DNA from: a virus
Direction: 5' to 3' (one strand)
IMG/VR virus record: IMGVR_UViG_3300005356_000330
Coordinates: 1-27,471 of that record
DNA length: 27,471 bases
The notes under the pieces were generated by a model, which saw only the letters and a list, made by a program, of their open reading frames with translations, had not been told where the DNA came from and searched no databases. Within the stretch, counting starts at the first letter, position 1, and each line of letters starts with the position of its first letter. Shown here one piece after another: positions 14,342 to 22,326 of this stretch. Position numbers and translations under genes: made by a program.

Positions 14342-14356
14342 CATGAGGACCTGACC
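14342..14356 (+). promoter_or_regulatory. Translation-initiation leader element, copy 2 (CATGAGGACCTGACC)
   Basis: Identical to the 15-mer at 5647-5661. It provides GAGGA ahead of ATG 14359 and again encodes ATG-AGG-ACC-TGA. Its presence before the scaffold gene and the tail chaperone gene, two assembly helpers rather than finished-virion proteins, is notable. Confidence 0.5.
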
Positions 14357-14358
14357 CA

Positions 14359-14841
14359 ATGACCCAAGAGACCGCGATCGAACCCGTCGACGCGCCGCGC
14401 CCCGTCGCCAACGGCAAGCGCAAGGGCGGCGGCGCGCTGACTCGACTCAAGGCCCGCGGCATGACCGACCACGCCGGCAACGGCGGCACGCTGCGCAGGC
14501 GCAAGATGAAGTTCACGATGGACAAGAACGTGTGCGAGCCGGGCGCGTTCGACGAGGACGTGGTGCTGGTGGTCGAGTCGGCGAGCGTCGACGTCGAGCT
14601 CCAGGCGCTCAAGGCGTGCGGCGATAACCCCGCCGGGATCGTGTTCGAGATGTGCAAGCGGTGCCTGGTCGCGTGCGACGGCGAGCCGGTGCTCGATGGC
14701 GACGGCTCGCGCGATCTGCTGTGGGAGGCCCTGGGCATGGGCGGGCGGGGCCTCCTGGTGCGCAAGTGGAACGAGCTCGCTGGCGTGAGCGATGGGGGGG
14801 CCCAAAAAAAAGCGGATGCGTCGACCGAGCTGGTGATCTGA
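14359..14841 (+). CDS. Tail assembly chaperone, short form (G-like)
   Basis: 160 residues from ATG 14359 with a GAGGA leader. It has a basic disordered N-terminus (RPVANGKRKGGGALTRLKARG), then KMKFTMDKNVCEPGAFDEDVVLVVE and a helical domain ending LLVRKWNELAGVSDGGAQKK. Such proteins wrap the tape measure during tail assembly and are absent from the finished virion. The gene lies between tube and tape measure, the canonical place. Near its end the codons GGG GGG GCC CAA AAA AAA GCG give a slippery A-tract; a -1 slip enters an open frame that continues to 15074, giving a longer form of about 238 aa. The zero-frame product stops at TGA 14839-14841. Confidence 0.85.
   Translation: MTQETAIEPVDAPRPVANGKRKGGGALTRLKARGMTDHAGNGGTLRRRKMKFTMDKNVCEPGAFDEDVVLVVESASVDVELQALKACGDNPAGIVFEMCKRCLVACDGEPVLDGDGSRDLLWEALGMGGRGLLVRKWNELAGVSDGGAQKKADASTELVI
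14805..14811 (+). promoter_or_regulatory. -1 programmed ribosomal frameshift slippery site (A AAA AAA)
   Basis: In the phase of the short chaperone ORF the codons are CAA AAA AAA GCG. The last seven A residues (14805-14811) form the heptamer A AAA AAA, a classic tandem tRNA-Lys slip site in bacteria. A run of seven G (14794-14800) lies just upstream and might act as an internal anti-SD contact. A slip of -1 leads directly into the extension frame. Strong match to the lambda G/GT arrangement. Confidence 0.82.
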
Positions 14842-15074
14842 TCCCGAGTCATGTCGAGTACCTCGGGACGGCGCAGTACCTTGCGCGCGACCCGCACCTG
14901 CTCAAGCGATGGCGAGGCAAGGCCTTCGAGAAGCTGGCGTTCGTGGCCCGGTACGCCCACGTCTCGCCCAGTGAATCGGCCGCCTGGGAGCTCGCCGACC
15001 TGAACGACTTTTCCAAGGCGCTCAACGAGATCCTTCGCGAGGAAAACAAGCCGCCGCCACGGGGCCGGCGATAA
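14811..15074 (+). CDS. Tail assembly chaperone, frameshift extension (T-like part of GT)
   Basis: After a -1 slip at 14805-14811 translation continues in the overlapping frame for 87 residues to TAA 15072-15074, giving a fusion of about 238 aa. The extension reads SHVEYLGTAQYLARDPHLLK, then RWRGKAFEKLAFVARYAHVS and a helix ending ALNEILREENKPPPRGRR. It has helical composition and normal high-GC third positions, so it is truly coding. No start codon with a ribosome binding site lies near its beginning, which supports expression only by frameshift. In lambda the GT fusion recruits tail tube protein to the tape measure complex; the same role is inferred here. The stop lies 14 bases before the tape measure start. 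Confidence 0.8.
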   Translation, partial: SGCVDRAGDLIPSHVEYLGTAQYLARDPHLLKRWRGKAFEKLAFVARYAHVSPSESAAWELADLNDFSKALNEILREENKPPPRGRR

Positions 15075-15087
15075 GGGGGCCCTGGGC

Positions 15088-17253
15088 GTGTCGGACGAGT
15101 ACGACGTAGAAGCGAAGATCACCGTCGACGATAAGCCGGCCCGCGCGGCGATCGGGCGCATCGCCGGCGACCTGACCGAGCTGTACCAGCACGCCGCCAA
15201 GACCGGGCAGGAGATCCGCAAGGCGCTCGGCATGGCGCGCCCCGAGGCCAAGGCCTTCGCCGCGACGGTCGGCATCGCCTCGGCGCGCATGAACGCGCTC
15301 GCGGCCAACACGACCAAGGCCACGGCCGCGACCAAGCCGCTCAGCGGCGCGCTCGAGCACGCCGCGCAGAGCTCGGCGCGCCTGGCGTCGCAGGGCGCGC
15401 GCACCGGCAACGTCATGACGGGGGCCTTCCAGCGCGCCGGGAGCGCCGGCTCAGGCCTCGGCGGGATCATGCGATCGGTGCTCGGGTTCGGCGCCGCCTA
15501 CGTCGGGATCAACGCGCTGACGGGGGCCTTCCGCGGGCTCGTCGGCGCGGCCTTCGCTTTCCAGTCGATCAACGACAAGAACGCCGTGTCGATCCAGGCG
15601 GTGCTCGCGGCCAGTCACCAGTTCGGCTCGATCGCGGATCCGGTCGAGCGCATGGCGGCCGCGGGGCGTGTGGGCGCTGCCGTGTTCCGTGAGCTCCAGG
15701 ACGACGCGCTGCGCAGCGTGGCGACGTCGCAGGAGCTCGCGTCGATCTACACGCAGGTCAGCGGCCCCCTGATCGGCGCGGGCGCGCGCCTGAGCGAGGT
15801 CCGTCAGATCACGAACGACACGGTGGCCGCTGCGAGCGTGCTCGGCGTCGACTTCGCGCAGGCCGCGCGCGACGTCAACCTCATGGCCACCGGCGTCGCA
15901 GGCCAGGACACGGCGCTCTTTCGCATGCTCAAGGCCACCAACGCGATCACGCAATCGACTGAGCAGTGGAACGCGATGTTGCCGCAAAAGCGCGTCGAGG
16001 CGATGAAGGAGGCCCTCAGCAAGTTCGGCCCCGCGGGTAAGGAGTTCGAGAAATCGCTGCCTGGGATCACCTCGAGCTTCGTCGACTTCGTGCAGCGCTT
16101 CCGCGGCGCAGTCATGGCAGGTCCACTCGAATCGGTGCGCAAGCTGCTTGTGCGCATGGTGGGCGTCTTTCAGCAGCACCAGACGCGGATCCTGGCGCTG
16201 CTGAGCGTGGTTGGCAGCAAGCTGGCAAGCTGGATGGACCCCGCGGTCGATCGCATCGTGTCGGCCACCGAGTGGTTCGTCATGCACTGGGATGTCGTCG
16301 CCTCGCGCATGGAGGTCGCGTGGAAGCGCCTCCAGGCGCTCGGCAGCATGGCGGCCCACTACGCGCCGAGCCTCGCCGCGGGTGCCAAGACGGGCGGCGC
16401 GGCGATGCTGCTCGGCAAGATCGCGCCGGGCGCCGTCGGCGGCGCGGCGAGCGCTGTTAGCGCAGGCTGGGGCGGCGGCGCCGTGGCAGGCGCGGGTGCC
16501 CTCAGCACAGGGATCAGTCAGATCACGACGCTCATCTCCGTGGTCGCGGCGATGGGCGGCACCTTCACGATCCTGCTGCCGATCCTCGCGGTGGTGATCG
16601 GGCTGGTCGCGCTGTTCGCGGACACGTGGTCGCACTTCGTGCCGATCCTCGGGATCGTGTGGTCGATGGCGCAGCTCTTTTTCGGCGGCCTGTGGGAGAT
16701 CGTGTCGAGCTTGTTCGGGGCGCTCATGCCGCTGCTCAAGATCGTCGGCGTGATCGTGGGCTCCGTGATCGCGCTCGGGGCCGTACTCGCGTTCGTGTTC
16801 CTGCGCGTGTTTTTGGCCGTCTTCGGCGTCGTGGTCGCCATCCTGACGGGCATCTTCAACTTCCTGCGCGACGTCTTCACGTGGATCTATGAGCACATCG
16901 TCGGGCTTTTCACGGGGCTGCTCGACCTGATCGGCTCGGCGCACAAGGACCTCCTGCCGCAAGGGCGCGCGCCCACGGGCTTCGTCGACGACATGCGCAA
17001 GCAGCTCGCGAGCGTCATGGACCGCTTCAGCGGGCAGGCGGCCGAGGACAAGACGATCCTCGGGCAGGCCGACGCCGGCGCCCCTGGCACGCGCAAGACC
17101 ACGATCAACGACTTCCGCGGGTCGAAGATCGAGGTCAAGCAGGACTTCCGCGACGCCAACCCCGATCGCGTGTGGCTCCAGATGCTCGACGGCGTCAACG
17201 CTGCGGCCGATCAGCGGCTCGGCTCGGCGCTCGTGCCTGAGTTCACGAGGTAA
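15088..17253 (+). CDS. Tail tape measure protein
   Basis: 721 residues from GTG 15088, with AAGGGGG nine bases upstream. It is the longest gene of the tail module and follows the frameshifted chaperone pair, the signature position of the tape measure. The N-terminal half is helical and Ala-rich (ARAAIGRIAGDLTELYQHAA, ANTTKATAATKPLSGALEHA). A hydrophobic block at about 475-600 has several potential membrane-spanning stretches (FTILLPILAVVIGLVALFA, VIVGSVIALGAVLAFVFLRV), as in tape measures that may help DNA cross the inner membrane. The C-terminus has a conserved-looking segment TTINDFRGSKIEVKQDFRD. By the known rule of about 0.15 nm per residue the tail would be roughly 100 nm. No muralytic motif is evident. 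Confidence 0.9.
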   Translation: MSDEYDVEAKITVDDKPARAAIGRIAGDLTELYQHAAKTGQEIRKALGMARPEAKAFAATVGIASARMNALAANTTKATAATKPLSGALEHAAQSSARLASQGARTGNVMTGAFQRAGSAGSGLGGIMRSVLGFGAAYVGINALTGAFRGLVGAAFAFQSINDKNAVSIQAVLAASHQFGSIADPVERMAAAGRVGAAVFRELQDDALRSVATSQELASIYTQVSGPLIGAGARLSEVRQITNDTVAAASVLGVDFAQAARDVNLMATGVAGQDTALFRMLKATNAITQSTEQWNAMLPQKRVEAMKEALSKFGPAGKEFEKSLPGITSSFVDFVQRFRGAVMAGPLESVRKLLVRMVGVFQQHQTRILALLSVVGSKLASWMDPAVDRIVSATEWFVMHWDVVASRMEVAWKRLQALGSMAAHYAPSLAAGAKTGGAAMLLGKIAPGAVGGAASAVSAGWGGGAVAGAGALSTGISQITTLISVVAAMGGTFTILLPILAVVIGLVALFADTWSHFVPILGIVWSMAQLFFGGLWEIVSSLFGALMPLLKIVGVIVGSVIALGAVLAFVFLRVFLAVFGVVVAILTGIFNFLRDVFTWIYEHIVGLFTGLLDLIGSAHKDLLPQGRAPTGFVDDMRKQLASVMDRFSGQAAEDKTILGQADAGAPGTRKTTINDFRGSKIEVKQDFRDANPDRVWLQMLDGVNAAADQRLGSALVPEFTR

Positions 17254-17258
17254 GGGCG

Positions 17259-18332
17259 ATGGAGGGCGCGCCGATCACGATCACCGAGCGCAGCGGCCGC
17301 CAGCGCTCGATCACGCTCAGCAGCCGCGCGAGCTCGTTCCGCGGGCAGGCCAGCTTCGCGATCGGCCAGCGCGCGAAGGTCACGTACTACAGCGGTAACC
17401 CCGTCGGCACCATGCAGCTGTTCGGCCCGACCTTCGACTTCCCCACGACGCTGACCGGCATCTGGCGCGATCGCTACCTCGGCGAGGACGGCGCGCAGCT
17501 GGTCACCGTGCAGGGCTTCCCGCCGCCCAAGACCGCCGAGGACCTCGAGGGGTGCTTCGCCGACCTGATCAAGTCGGGCTCCGATCTGGTCGTGCAATAC
17601 AGCCACTGGCGGCGCTACGGGGTGCTCAAGACCTTTACCGCCAAGCCCGACCGCACCGAGGACGTGCATTGGGAAGCGGAGTTCATGTGGTACGCCGACG
17701 GCGTCACCAAGGCGCCGCGCTCGAGCTCGCCGGCGCAGTTCGACCCGGCCAAGGTCAAGGCGCGCATGAGCGAGCTCAGCGACCACGCCACCTTCGACCC
17801 GCTCGACACGCTGGTGGCCTTCCAGGCCAAGGTCTTTCAGGCGATCGCGGACACGGAGGGCCGGGTCAACGACCTGCTCGAGCAGGGGCGCACGCTGGCG
17901 GGCCTTCTGACCCTGCCCGCGCGGGTCGTGCAGGGCGTACGCGCCGCGGCGACCTCGATCGCGTTTTCAGCGGGGCAGCTGATCGAGGAGGTCGCCGGCG
18001 TCCCGTACACCTACGCGCAGGTCGTCGACGACGTCGGCAGCCTGCTCCAGGCCGAGGCCTGGCGGCGCGAGGCGGCGTTTTTGGCGGGGCAGCTACGTGC
18101 GGCCGCGCTCGACGCCGCCCGGGCGCTCGAGAAGCGCCAGGAGCCTGAGGGCGTGCGGGTCGTGACCGTCGACGGCACCGGGTCGCTGCGCGCCGTGGCG
18201 CTGCGCGAGTACGGCTCGGCCGACGCTTGGGGCCAGATCGCCGACGCCAACGGCTTCGACGGCCCCTTCGTCGAGCCCGGGACCGAGGTGTTCGTGCCCC
18301 CTGCGCGGCCCGCCAGCACGGGCTCGACCTAA
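17259..18332 (+). CDS. Baseplate/tail protein with C-terminal LysM-like domain (DNA circularisation/gp53-like)
   Basis: 357 residues from ATG 17259, with TAAGGGCG upstream and five bases after the tape measure stop. The N-terminal part (1-160) is beta-rich (SRASSFRGQASFAIGQRAKV, GNPVGTMQLFGPTFDFPTTL) and resembles tail proteins that bridge tube and baseplate. The middle is helical and Ala-rich (about 165-290). The C-terminus (about 298-349) has a LysM-like pattern: VRVVTVDGTGSLRAVALREY, then GSADAWGQIADANGF and EPGTEVFVPP. LysM folds in this location are known from T4 gp53 and related tail proteins, where they serve as structural or peptidoglycan-contacting modules. Gene order (tape measure, this gene, hub) supports a baseplate role. 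No lytic residues are seen. Confidence 0.72.
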   Translation: MEGAPITITERSGRQRSITLSSRASSFRGQASFAIGQRAKVTYYSGNPVGTMQLFGPTFDFPTTLTGIWRDRYLGEDGAQLVTVQGFPPPKTAEDLEGCFADLIKSGSDLVVQYSHWRRYGVLKTFTAKPDRTEDVHWEAEFMWYADGVTKAPRSSSPAQFDPAKVKARMSELSDHATFDPLDTLVAFQAKVFQAIADTEGRVNDLLEQGRTLAGLLTLPARVVQGVRAAATSIAFSAGQLIEEVAGVPYTYAQVVDDVGSLLQAEAWRREAAFLAGQLRAAALDAARALEKRQEPEGVRVVTVDGTGSLRAVALREYGSADAWGQIADANGFDGPFVEPGTEVFVPPARPASTGST

Positions 18333-20270
18333 GTGCCGGTCTACCGCCCCAGCGCCGCGCTACGGCTGTCTGTACGCCTCGACGAGGGGCGCCAGACCGC
18401 CGAGCTGCTCGCGCGGCTCGAGCCCCCGAGGCAGGCGGACACGAGCGCGATCGGCAAGCCCGAGAGCGGGGTGCAGACCGAGGCGCCGCGGGAGATCCGC
18501 GCCTCAGCCCAGCAGATCAGCACCCTGGCCAAGCTCGACGAGGCCACCGGCGGCGCCGACCCCGCGCTCAAGCGCGAGCTCGAGCGCGTGCTTCAGAAGC
18601 GGCGCGAGCTCGAGCTCATCGCCGCACCGAGCGACCAGCCCGAGGCACTCGCGGGCAGCGCCCCCGACGGGCTCTCGATCACGATCGGCTCGCTGCCGGT
18701 GGTGCGCTGCTCGATCGCGCGCGCCAGCTTCCGCACGGGCGACAAAGCCAGCTTCGAGCTGAGCTACTACGACGCCCCCTTCAACCCGGTGCTCATGCGC
18801 TCGGCGGGCGTCGAGCTCAGCCTCGACGTGATCAGCGCCGAGGAGTTCGACGCCGGCGTGCACGGCATGCGGCGCGAGGACGGCAGCCGCTACAGCACCG
18901 TCGAGGACCTGCCAGGCGTCACGCGCGCGACGCGCTTTCTCGGCTTCGTGTCGAAGTGGAACCTCGAGTTCGGCGACGACGGCCCGCGCGTGATCGCCGA
19001 GGCGCAGGACATGATGAGCCTGCTCCGCGACACGCCGCTGCCGGCGGATCTCGAGATCGACCACGACCTGCCGATCGAGCAGGGGATCAAGGCGATGCTC
19101 GAGAGCTTCCCCGCAACGAGGGGGATCAAGGTCGTCTTCGGCCCGCCAGGCGAGGGGCGCACCGGCCCGATCCCCGACACGGCGGCCGCGCGCCGAAAGA
19201 AGACGGTCAAGAAGGGTAAGCGCCGGGTCCGGCGTAACGCCGAGAATACGAACATCTGGGATCACGTCACCGACGTCTGTGTGGGCGTGGCGTGCATCCC
19301 GTGCGTCGACGGGCTGGTGCTGCGCATCGACTACGCGCGCACGCTGTACGGCACGCAGCCCAAGGTCCCGCGCATGGTTTGGGGTCGTAACCTCGAGAAC
19401 CTGCGCTTTTCGCGGGCGATGGCGGGCGCCAAGACGCCCACCGTCGAGGCGCGCAGCTACTCGAGCGATCTCAAGCGCACGATCGCAGCGCGCTACCCCG
19501 ACCCCGATGGCTTCGGGGTGGCCGTGATCGGCGTGCGCGAGTTCCCCGCCAAGCCGCCGCGCGCGACGCGCGTGCTGCCCTCGGGCAAGCCCGACCAGAC
19601 GATCCGCGTGGTGGGCGTGTCGGGCATCTCGAGCGGCCCGCTGCTGCAAGACATCGCGCGCGGCATCTACGAGGAGACCGCGCGCCAGGAGATCGAGGGC
19701 AGCTTCACAACGAAGGATCCCTCGAGCTACGAGGTCGACTTCGCCGCGGCCAACCTGCTCGACCTCAAGGCGGGGCAGCCGATCCGCATCGAGATCGACG
19801 CGCGCGGGCAGGGCGAGATCGGCGACGCAGTCACGGCGCTCCAGGGCATGACGCTCCCTGAGCGGGTGGCGCGGCTCGAGCAGGCGGGCTTTCGGCGCCA
19901 GGTCGCGAGCGCGTACGCGGTGCTGCTCGACGCGCAGAACCTCCAGACCGTGTTCTGCGTGAGCACGGTCGACCTCGACTTCGACCAGGACGACGGGCTG
20001 AAGGTCGAGGTGAATTTCCAAAACTACATCGTGGTGCGCGAGGAGGCGCAGGCCTCGGCGGCCGCGGCGCCGACCAAGCGCGCCAGCGCCCGCACGGCAG
20101 GCCAGAAGGGGCCCGCGGCGGCGCGCGTGCGCGCCAACAGCGAGCAGCGCGCCAAGGGCGAGCAGAACCCGCAAGCGCCGAAGTACGTCGACCTACGCGA
20201 CCGCGCGCGCGAGGGGGCAGACGCCGACTACTACGACGAGCTTTTCGCGGACCCGCAGACCCGGTTCTGA
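18333..20270 (+). CDS. Baseplate hub protein (gpD/T4 gp27/Mu gp44-like)
   Basis: 645 residues from GTG 18333, immediately after the previous TAA. The N-terminus (1-100) is a helical Glu/Arg-rich extension. The core, about 110-570, has hub features: VVRCSIARASFRTGDKASFE, SYYDAPFNPVLMRSAGVELS, TRFLGFVSKWNLEFGDDG, VIAEAQDMMSLL, DLPIEQGIKAMLESFP, and later WGRNLENLRFSRAMAGAKTP and ARSYSSDLKRTI. This is the two-barrel fold of phage late-control gpD/VgrG-N proteins that form the trimeric hub around the spike. A basic insert RRKKTVKKGKRRVRRN (about 287-303) sits between the barrels, and a cysteine cluster (VCVGVACIPC) follows. The Ala/Lys-rich C-terminus is likely flexible. The next genes encode a spike, in keeping with a hub-spike complex. 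Confidence is high on class, lower on details. Confidence 0.78.
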   Translation: MPVYRPSAALRLSVRLDEGRQTAELLARLEPPRQADTSAIGKPESGVQTEAPREIRASAQQISTLAKLDEATGGADPALKRELERVLQKRRELELIAAPSDQPEALAGSAPDGLSITIGSLPVVRCSIARASFRTGDKASFELSYYDAPFNPVLMRSAGVELSLDVISAEEFDAGVHGMRREDGSRYSTVEDLPGVTRATRFLGFVSKWNLEFGDDGPRVIAEAQDMMSLLRDTPLPADLEIDHDLPIEQGIKAMLESFPATRGIKVVFGPPGEGRTGPIPDTAAARRKKTVKKGKRRVRRNAENTNIWDHVTDVCVGVACIPCVDGLVLRIDYARTLYGTQPKVPRMVWGRNLENLRFSRAMAGAKTPTVEARSYSSDLKRTIAARYPDPDGFGVAVIGVREFPAKPPRATRVLPSGKPDQTIRVVGVSGISSGPLLQDIARGIYEETARQEIEGSFTTKDPSSYEVDFAAANLLDLKAGQPIRIEIDARGQGEIGDAVTALQGMTLPERVARLEQAGFRRQVASAYAVLLDAQNLQTVFCVSTVDLDFDQDDGLKVEVNFQNYIVVREEAQASAAAAPTKRASARTAGQKGPAAARVRANSEQRAKGEQNPQAPKYVDLRDRAREGADADYYDELFADPQTRF

Positions 20271-20283
20271 GAGGATGGCCCTC

Positions 20284-20508
20284 ATGGATCAGCCCAGCCC
20301 CGACACGCCCCAGCCCATCACGCGGGCCCCGCTGAGCGCGGGCTTTCGTCGCGACGAGGTCGAGCTCGCCTGCGTGATCTTCGAGAAGCTCAGCGTGGGC
20401 GCCGACGTGGCGATCATGGCGCGCTCAGCCGCGGGGGTGCGCCTGCATCGCCGGTTCCTCGTCCTGCGCGAGCAGCTGCGCGGCGCCAGCGCCGAGGGCG
20501 GTATCTAA
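20284..20508 (+). CDS. Small conserved-position baseplate-region protein, unknown
   Basis: 74 residues if started at ATG 20284, nine bases after GAGG at 20271-20274; an in-frame ATG at 20275 sits too close to that site. The sequence starts with a Pro-rich tail (MDQPSPDTPQPITRAPLSAG) and continues with FRRDEVELACVIFEKLSVGADVAIMARS and a basic helix HRRFLVLREQLRGA. It has no cysteine pair, membrane span or known motif. The stop TAA (20506-20508) shares one base with the ATG of the spike gene (TAATG). It may be a small tail assembly helper. I do not recognise it. Confidence 0.5.
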   Translation: MDQPSPDTPQPITRAPLSAGFRRDEVELACVIFEKLSVGADVAIMARSAAGVRLHRRFLVLREQLRGASAEGGI

Positions 20509-21251
20509 TGCCAGGGCGCACGGCACGCTCGCTGCGGGGGATCGACGCGACCAGGCTCGGCCAGGCGGCCGCGCGGCCGGGCATCGATCCGCGCACGTGG
20601 GTGGTGCTCGGGCGCGTAGTCGAGGTCGAGCTCGAGGGCGGCGATCAGATCGTGGTCGTGCGTGCCGACGAGGGGGCGCTCGCGGGCGAAACGATCGTGT
20701 GCGAGGTCGGGGTGCACGTGGCGAGCTCGGGCGCATTCGCGAGCTCGCCGATCCGCGTGGGCGACTTCGCCGCCGTGATCGTGCAGGGCGGCGACGCCAA
20801 CAACCTGCCGCTGGTGGTGGCGTTCAGCCACACCGCCGACACGCCACCGCCCAAGGCGGTCAATGGCGTGGCGATCGATGCGGCGCTGCTCGCGGGCTCG
20901 TACGTGCTGGCCGACACGGAGCGCCGGGTCGAGCTCGAGCTCAAGGGCCTGCGCCTGGTCGCGGAGAAGGTCGAGCTCGGGCCCGACCCGACGCCGACGC
21001 AGCCCTTCGTGCGCGGCCAGGCCTTCGCCGATGCCCTCAGCGCGTGGCTCGACGGCTGCGATTCGTTCGGCTCGATCATCGAGATGCAGTTCGGGGTGCT
21101 CTCGCAGGCGGCGATCGGCCCGCTCGCGCCCTTGAAGGTGCCATTCGAGGCGATCAAGGCGGGCGCGACCATGTGGCGCTCGAGCATTGCGACGCTCAAG
21201 AGTCATCTCGTCGCGGGCGACATGCTGTCCACGACCATCACGGGGGAGTAG
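20508..21251 (+). CDS. Baseplate spike protein (gpV/Mu gp45-like)
   Basis: 247 residues from ATG 20508. After a basic N-terminus (MPGRTARSLRGIDATRLG) comes a probable OB-type beta-barrel at about 27-110: RTWVVLGRVVEVELEGGDQI, VVVRADEGALAGETIVCEV, SPIRVGDFAAVIVQGGDANN, LPLVVAFSHTA. This resembles gpV/gp45 spikes that form the membrane-piercing tip. The C-terminal portion (about 130-247) is strand- then helix-rich (RRVELELKGLRLVAEKVELG, then a helix before MQFGVLSQAAIG) and ends GDMLSTTITGE. No HxH iron motif of the P2-type tip is visible, so the apex may be supplied by another protein. Adjacent hub and wedge genes support the assignment. Confidence 0.68.
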   Translation: MPGRTARSLRGIDATRLGQAAARPGIDPRTWVVLGRVVEVELEGGDQIVVVRADEGALAGETIVCEVGVHVASSGAFASSPIRVGDFAAVIVQGGDANNLPLVVAFSHTADTPPPKAVNGVAIDAALLAGSYVLADTERRVELELKGLRLVAEKVELGPDPTPTQPFVRGQAFADALSAWLDGCDSFGSIIEMQFGVLSQAAIGPLAPLKVPFEAIKAGATMWRSSIATLKSHLVAGDMLSTTITGE

Positions 21252-21256
21252 GGCGC

Positions 21257-22324
21257 ATGAGCCTCGTCTTCACGACCAACGTCTTGCTCCCCGCACTCGG
21301 CGACAAGTTCGGGCAGCTCCTGATCGCGCTCAAGACCGCGCTCGTCGCGAGCGGTCGCTGGCGCGTGCGCGGCTCAGGCGATGGCAAGGCGGCGTTTCAG
21401 CTCATGGGGCAGACGGGGGGCATCGCCGGCTCGTTCGACGTGTTCACGGCGAGCCCCGCGTGGTCGCAGGACACGTCCGCCTACAACGCTGCGCGTAACA
21501 ACAGCATCACGCAGCCGCGTGCGTGGCTCCTGCTCGAGGAGATCGCGAGTGGGCGCGTCCTGCTGGCCCAGCGAGTCGCGTACAACGGCGGCGCCAACGA
21601 ATCCATCTCGGGCACCGTCGCGGTTGCTACCGCCGTCGCGAGCAGCGGGGCGACCGCGAACACCCCGCCCGTACTGACGGGCAACTCCGCCTTTCTGGCC
21701 GGCAACGCTTGGAACGATAACGGCAACAACTCGCCGCAGTTCTGCGATGGCGCGTTCGGCGACTTCGCCATCGGCTCGACCCACCAAGGGTGGCTTCAGA
21801 TCGGCGTTGAGACTGCCGCGCGCGCGGGCAACGTGTCGCCGTGGTATTTCGCCGTCTGGAATCGCACCACCGGAACGCGCGCGATGGGCGCGATCTGGGA
21901 GTCGCTGACGGATGTCGACGTCGGGCAGACGCACCCACTGGCGTGCGCCTTCGGCGCCTGGTCGCGCGTGTTCGGCACGATCGGCAACGGCAGCACCGGG
22001 CCTATTCACGCAGGCTCAGCATGGCGCGGTGGCGATACGCTCGCGCTCTGCACGCTCGGCTATCAGCAGCTCGTCGGCATCGGCGCAACGCCGCCCGCCT
22101 ACCAGCAAGCGGGCAACGACGGGAAGTTCAGAACAGAGAGACCCTGGGTGCTCGTGCCGAGCATCGGGAGCCGCCTGCTCGGCCGCCTCGAGCACGCCTA
22201 CCTGAATAAGGTCAGCCGCGAGTACCCGACGACGTACAACGTGCTCGATGCAGAAGCACGGCTCACGCTCGGCCATCTGATCGTGCCGTGGCAGACGGGC
22301 ATCATTCCCTCGAGCTCGCCGTAG
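21257..22324 (+). CDS. Virion/tail surface protein of unknown function (possible host-contact protein)
   Basis: 355 residues from ATG 21257, six bases after the spike stop; the longer upstream open frame is a shadow of the spike gene. The product is unlike its neighbours: rich in Asn, Ser, Thr, Gly and Trp, with many short turns (ASPAWSQDTSAYNAARNNS, AGNAWNDNGNNSPQFCDGAF, STHQGWLQIGVETAARAGN, YFAVWNRTTGTRAMGAIWES). The N-terminus (LPALGDKFGQLLIALKTALV) is helical and may anchor it to the baseplate; the C-terminus ends GHLIVPWQTGIIPSSSP. Third positions are less strictly G/C than in neighbouring genes, a possible sign of recent exchange. This composition is typical of exposed tail proteins that contact the host, and no other fibre is seen in the window. 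The function is inference. Confidence 0.6.
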   Translation: MSLVFTTNVLLPALGDKFGQLLIALKTALVASGRWRVRGSGDGKAAFQLMGQTGGIAGSFDVFTASPAWSQDTSAYNAARNNSITQPRAWLLLEEIASGRVLLAQRVAYNGGANESISGTVAVATAVASSGATANTPPVLTGNSAFLAGNAWNDNGNNSPQFCDGAFGDFAIGSTHQGWLQIGVETAARAGNVSPWYFAVWNRTTGTRAMGAIWESLTDVDVGQTHPLACAFGAWSRVFGTIGNGSTGPIHAGSAWRGGDTLALCTLGYQQLVGIGATPPAYQQAGNDGKFRTERPWVLVPSIGSRLLGRLEHAYLNKVSREYPTTYNVLDAEARLTLGHLIVPWQTGIIPSSSP

Positions 22325-22326
22325 TC

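Noticed and set aside
15451-16962. 503-aa - strand frame opposite the tape measure
   Set aside because: Arg/Asp/His-rich composition from antisense reading of hydrophobic codons; no domain seen.
18504-20174. 556-aa - strand frame opposite the hub gene
   Set aside because: Antisense shadow with Arg/Leu/His/Ala bias; all other genes in the window are on the + strand.
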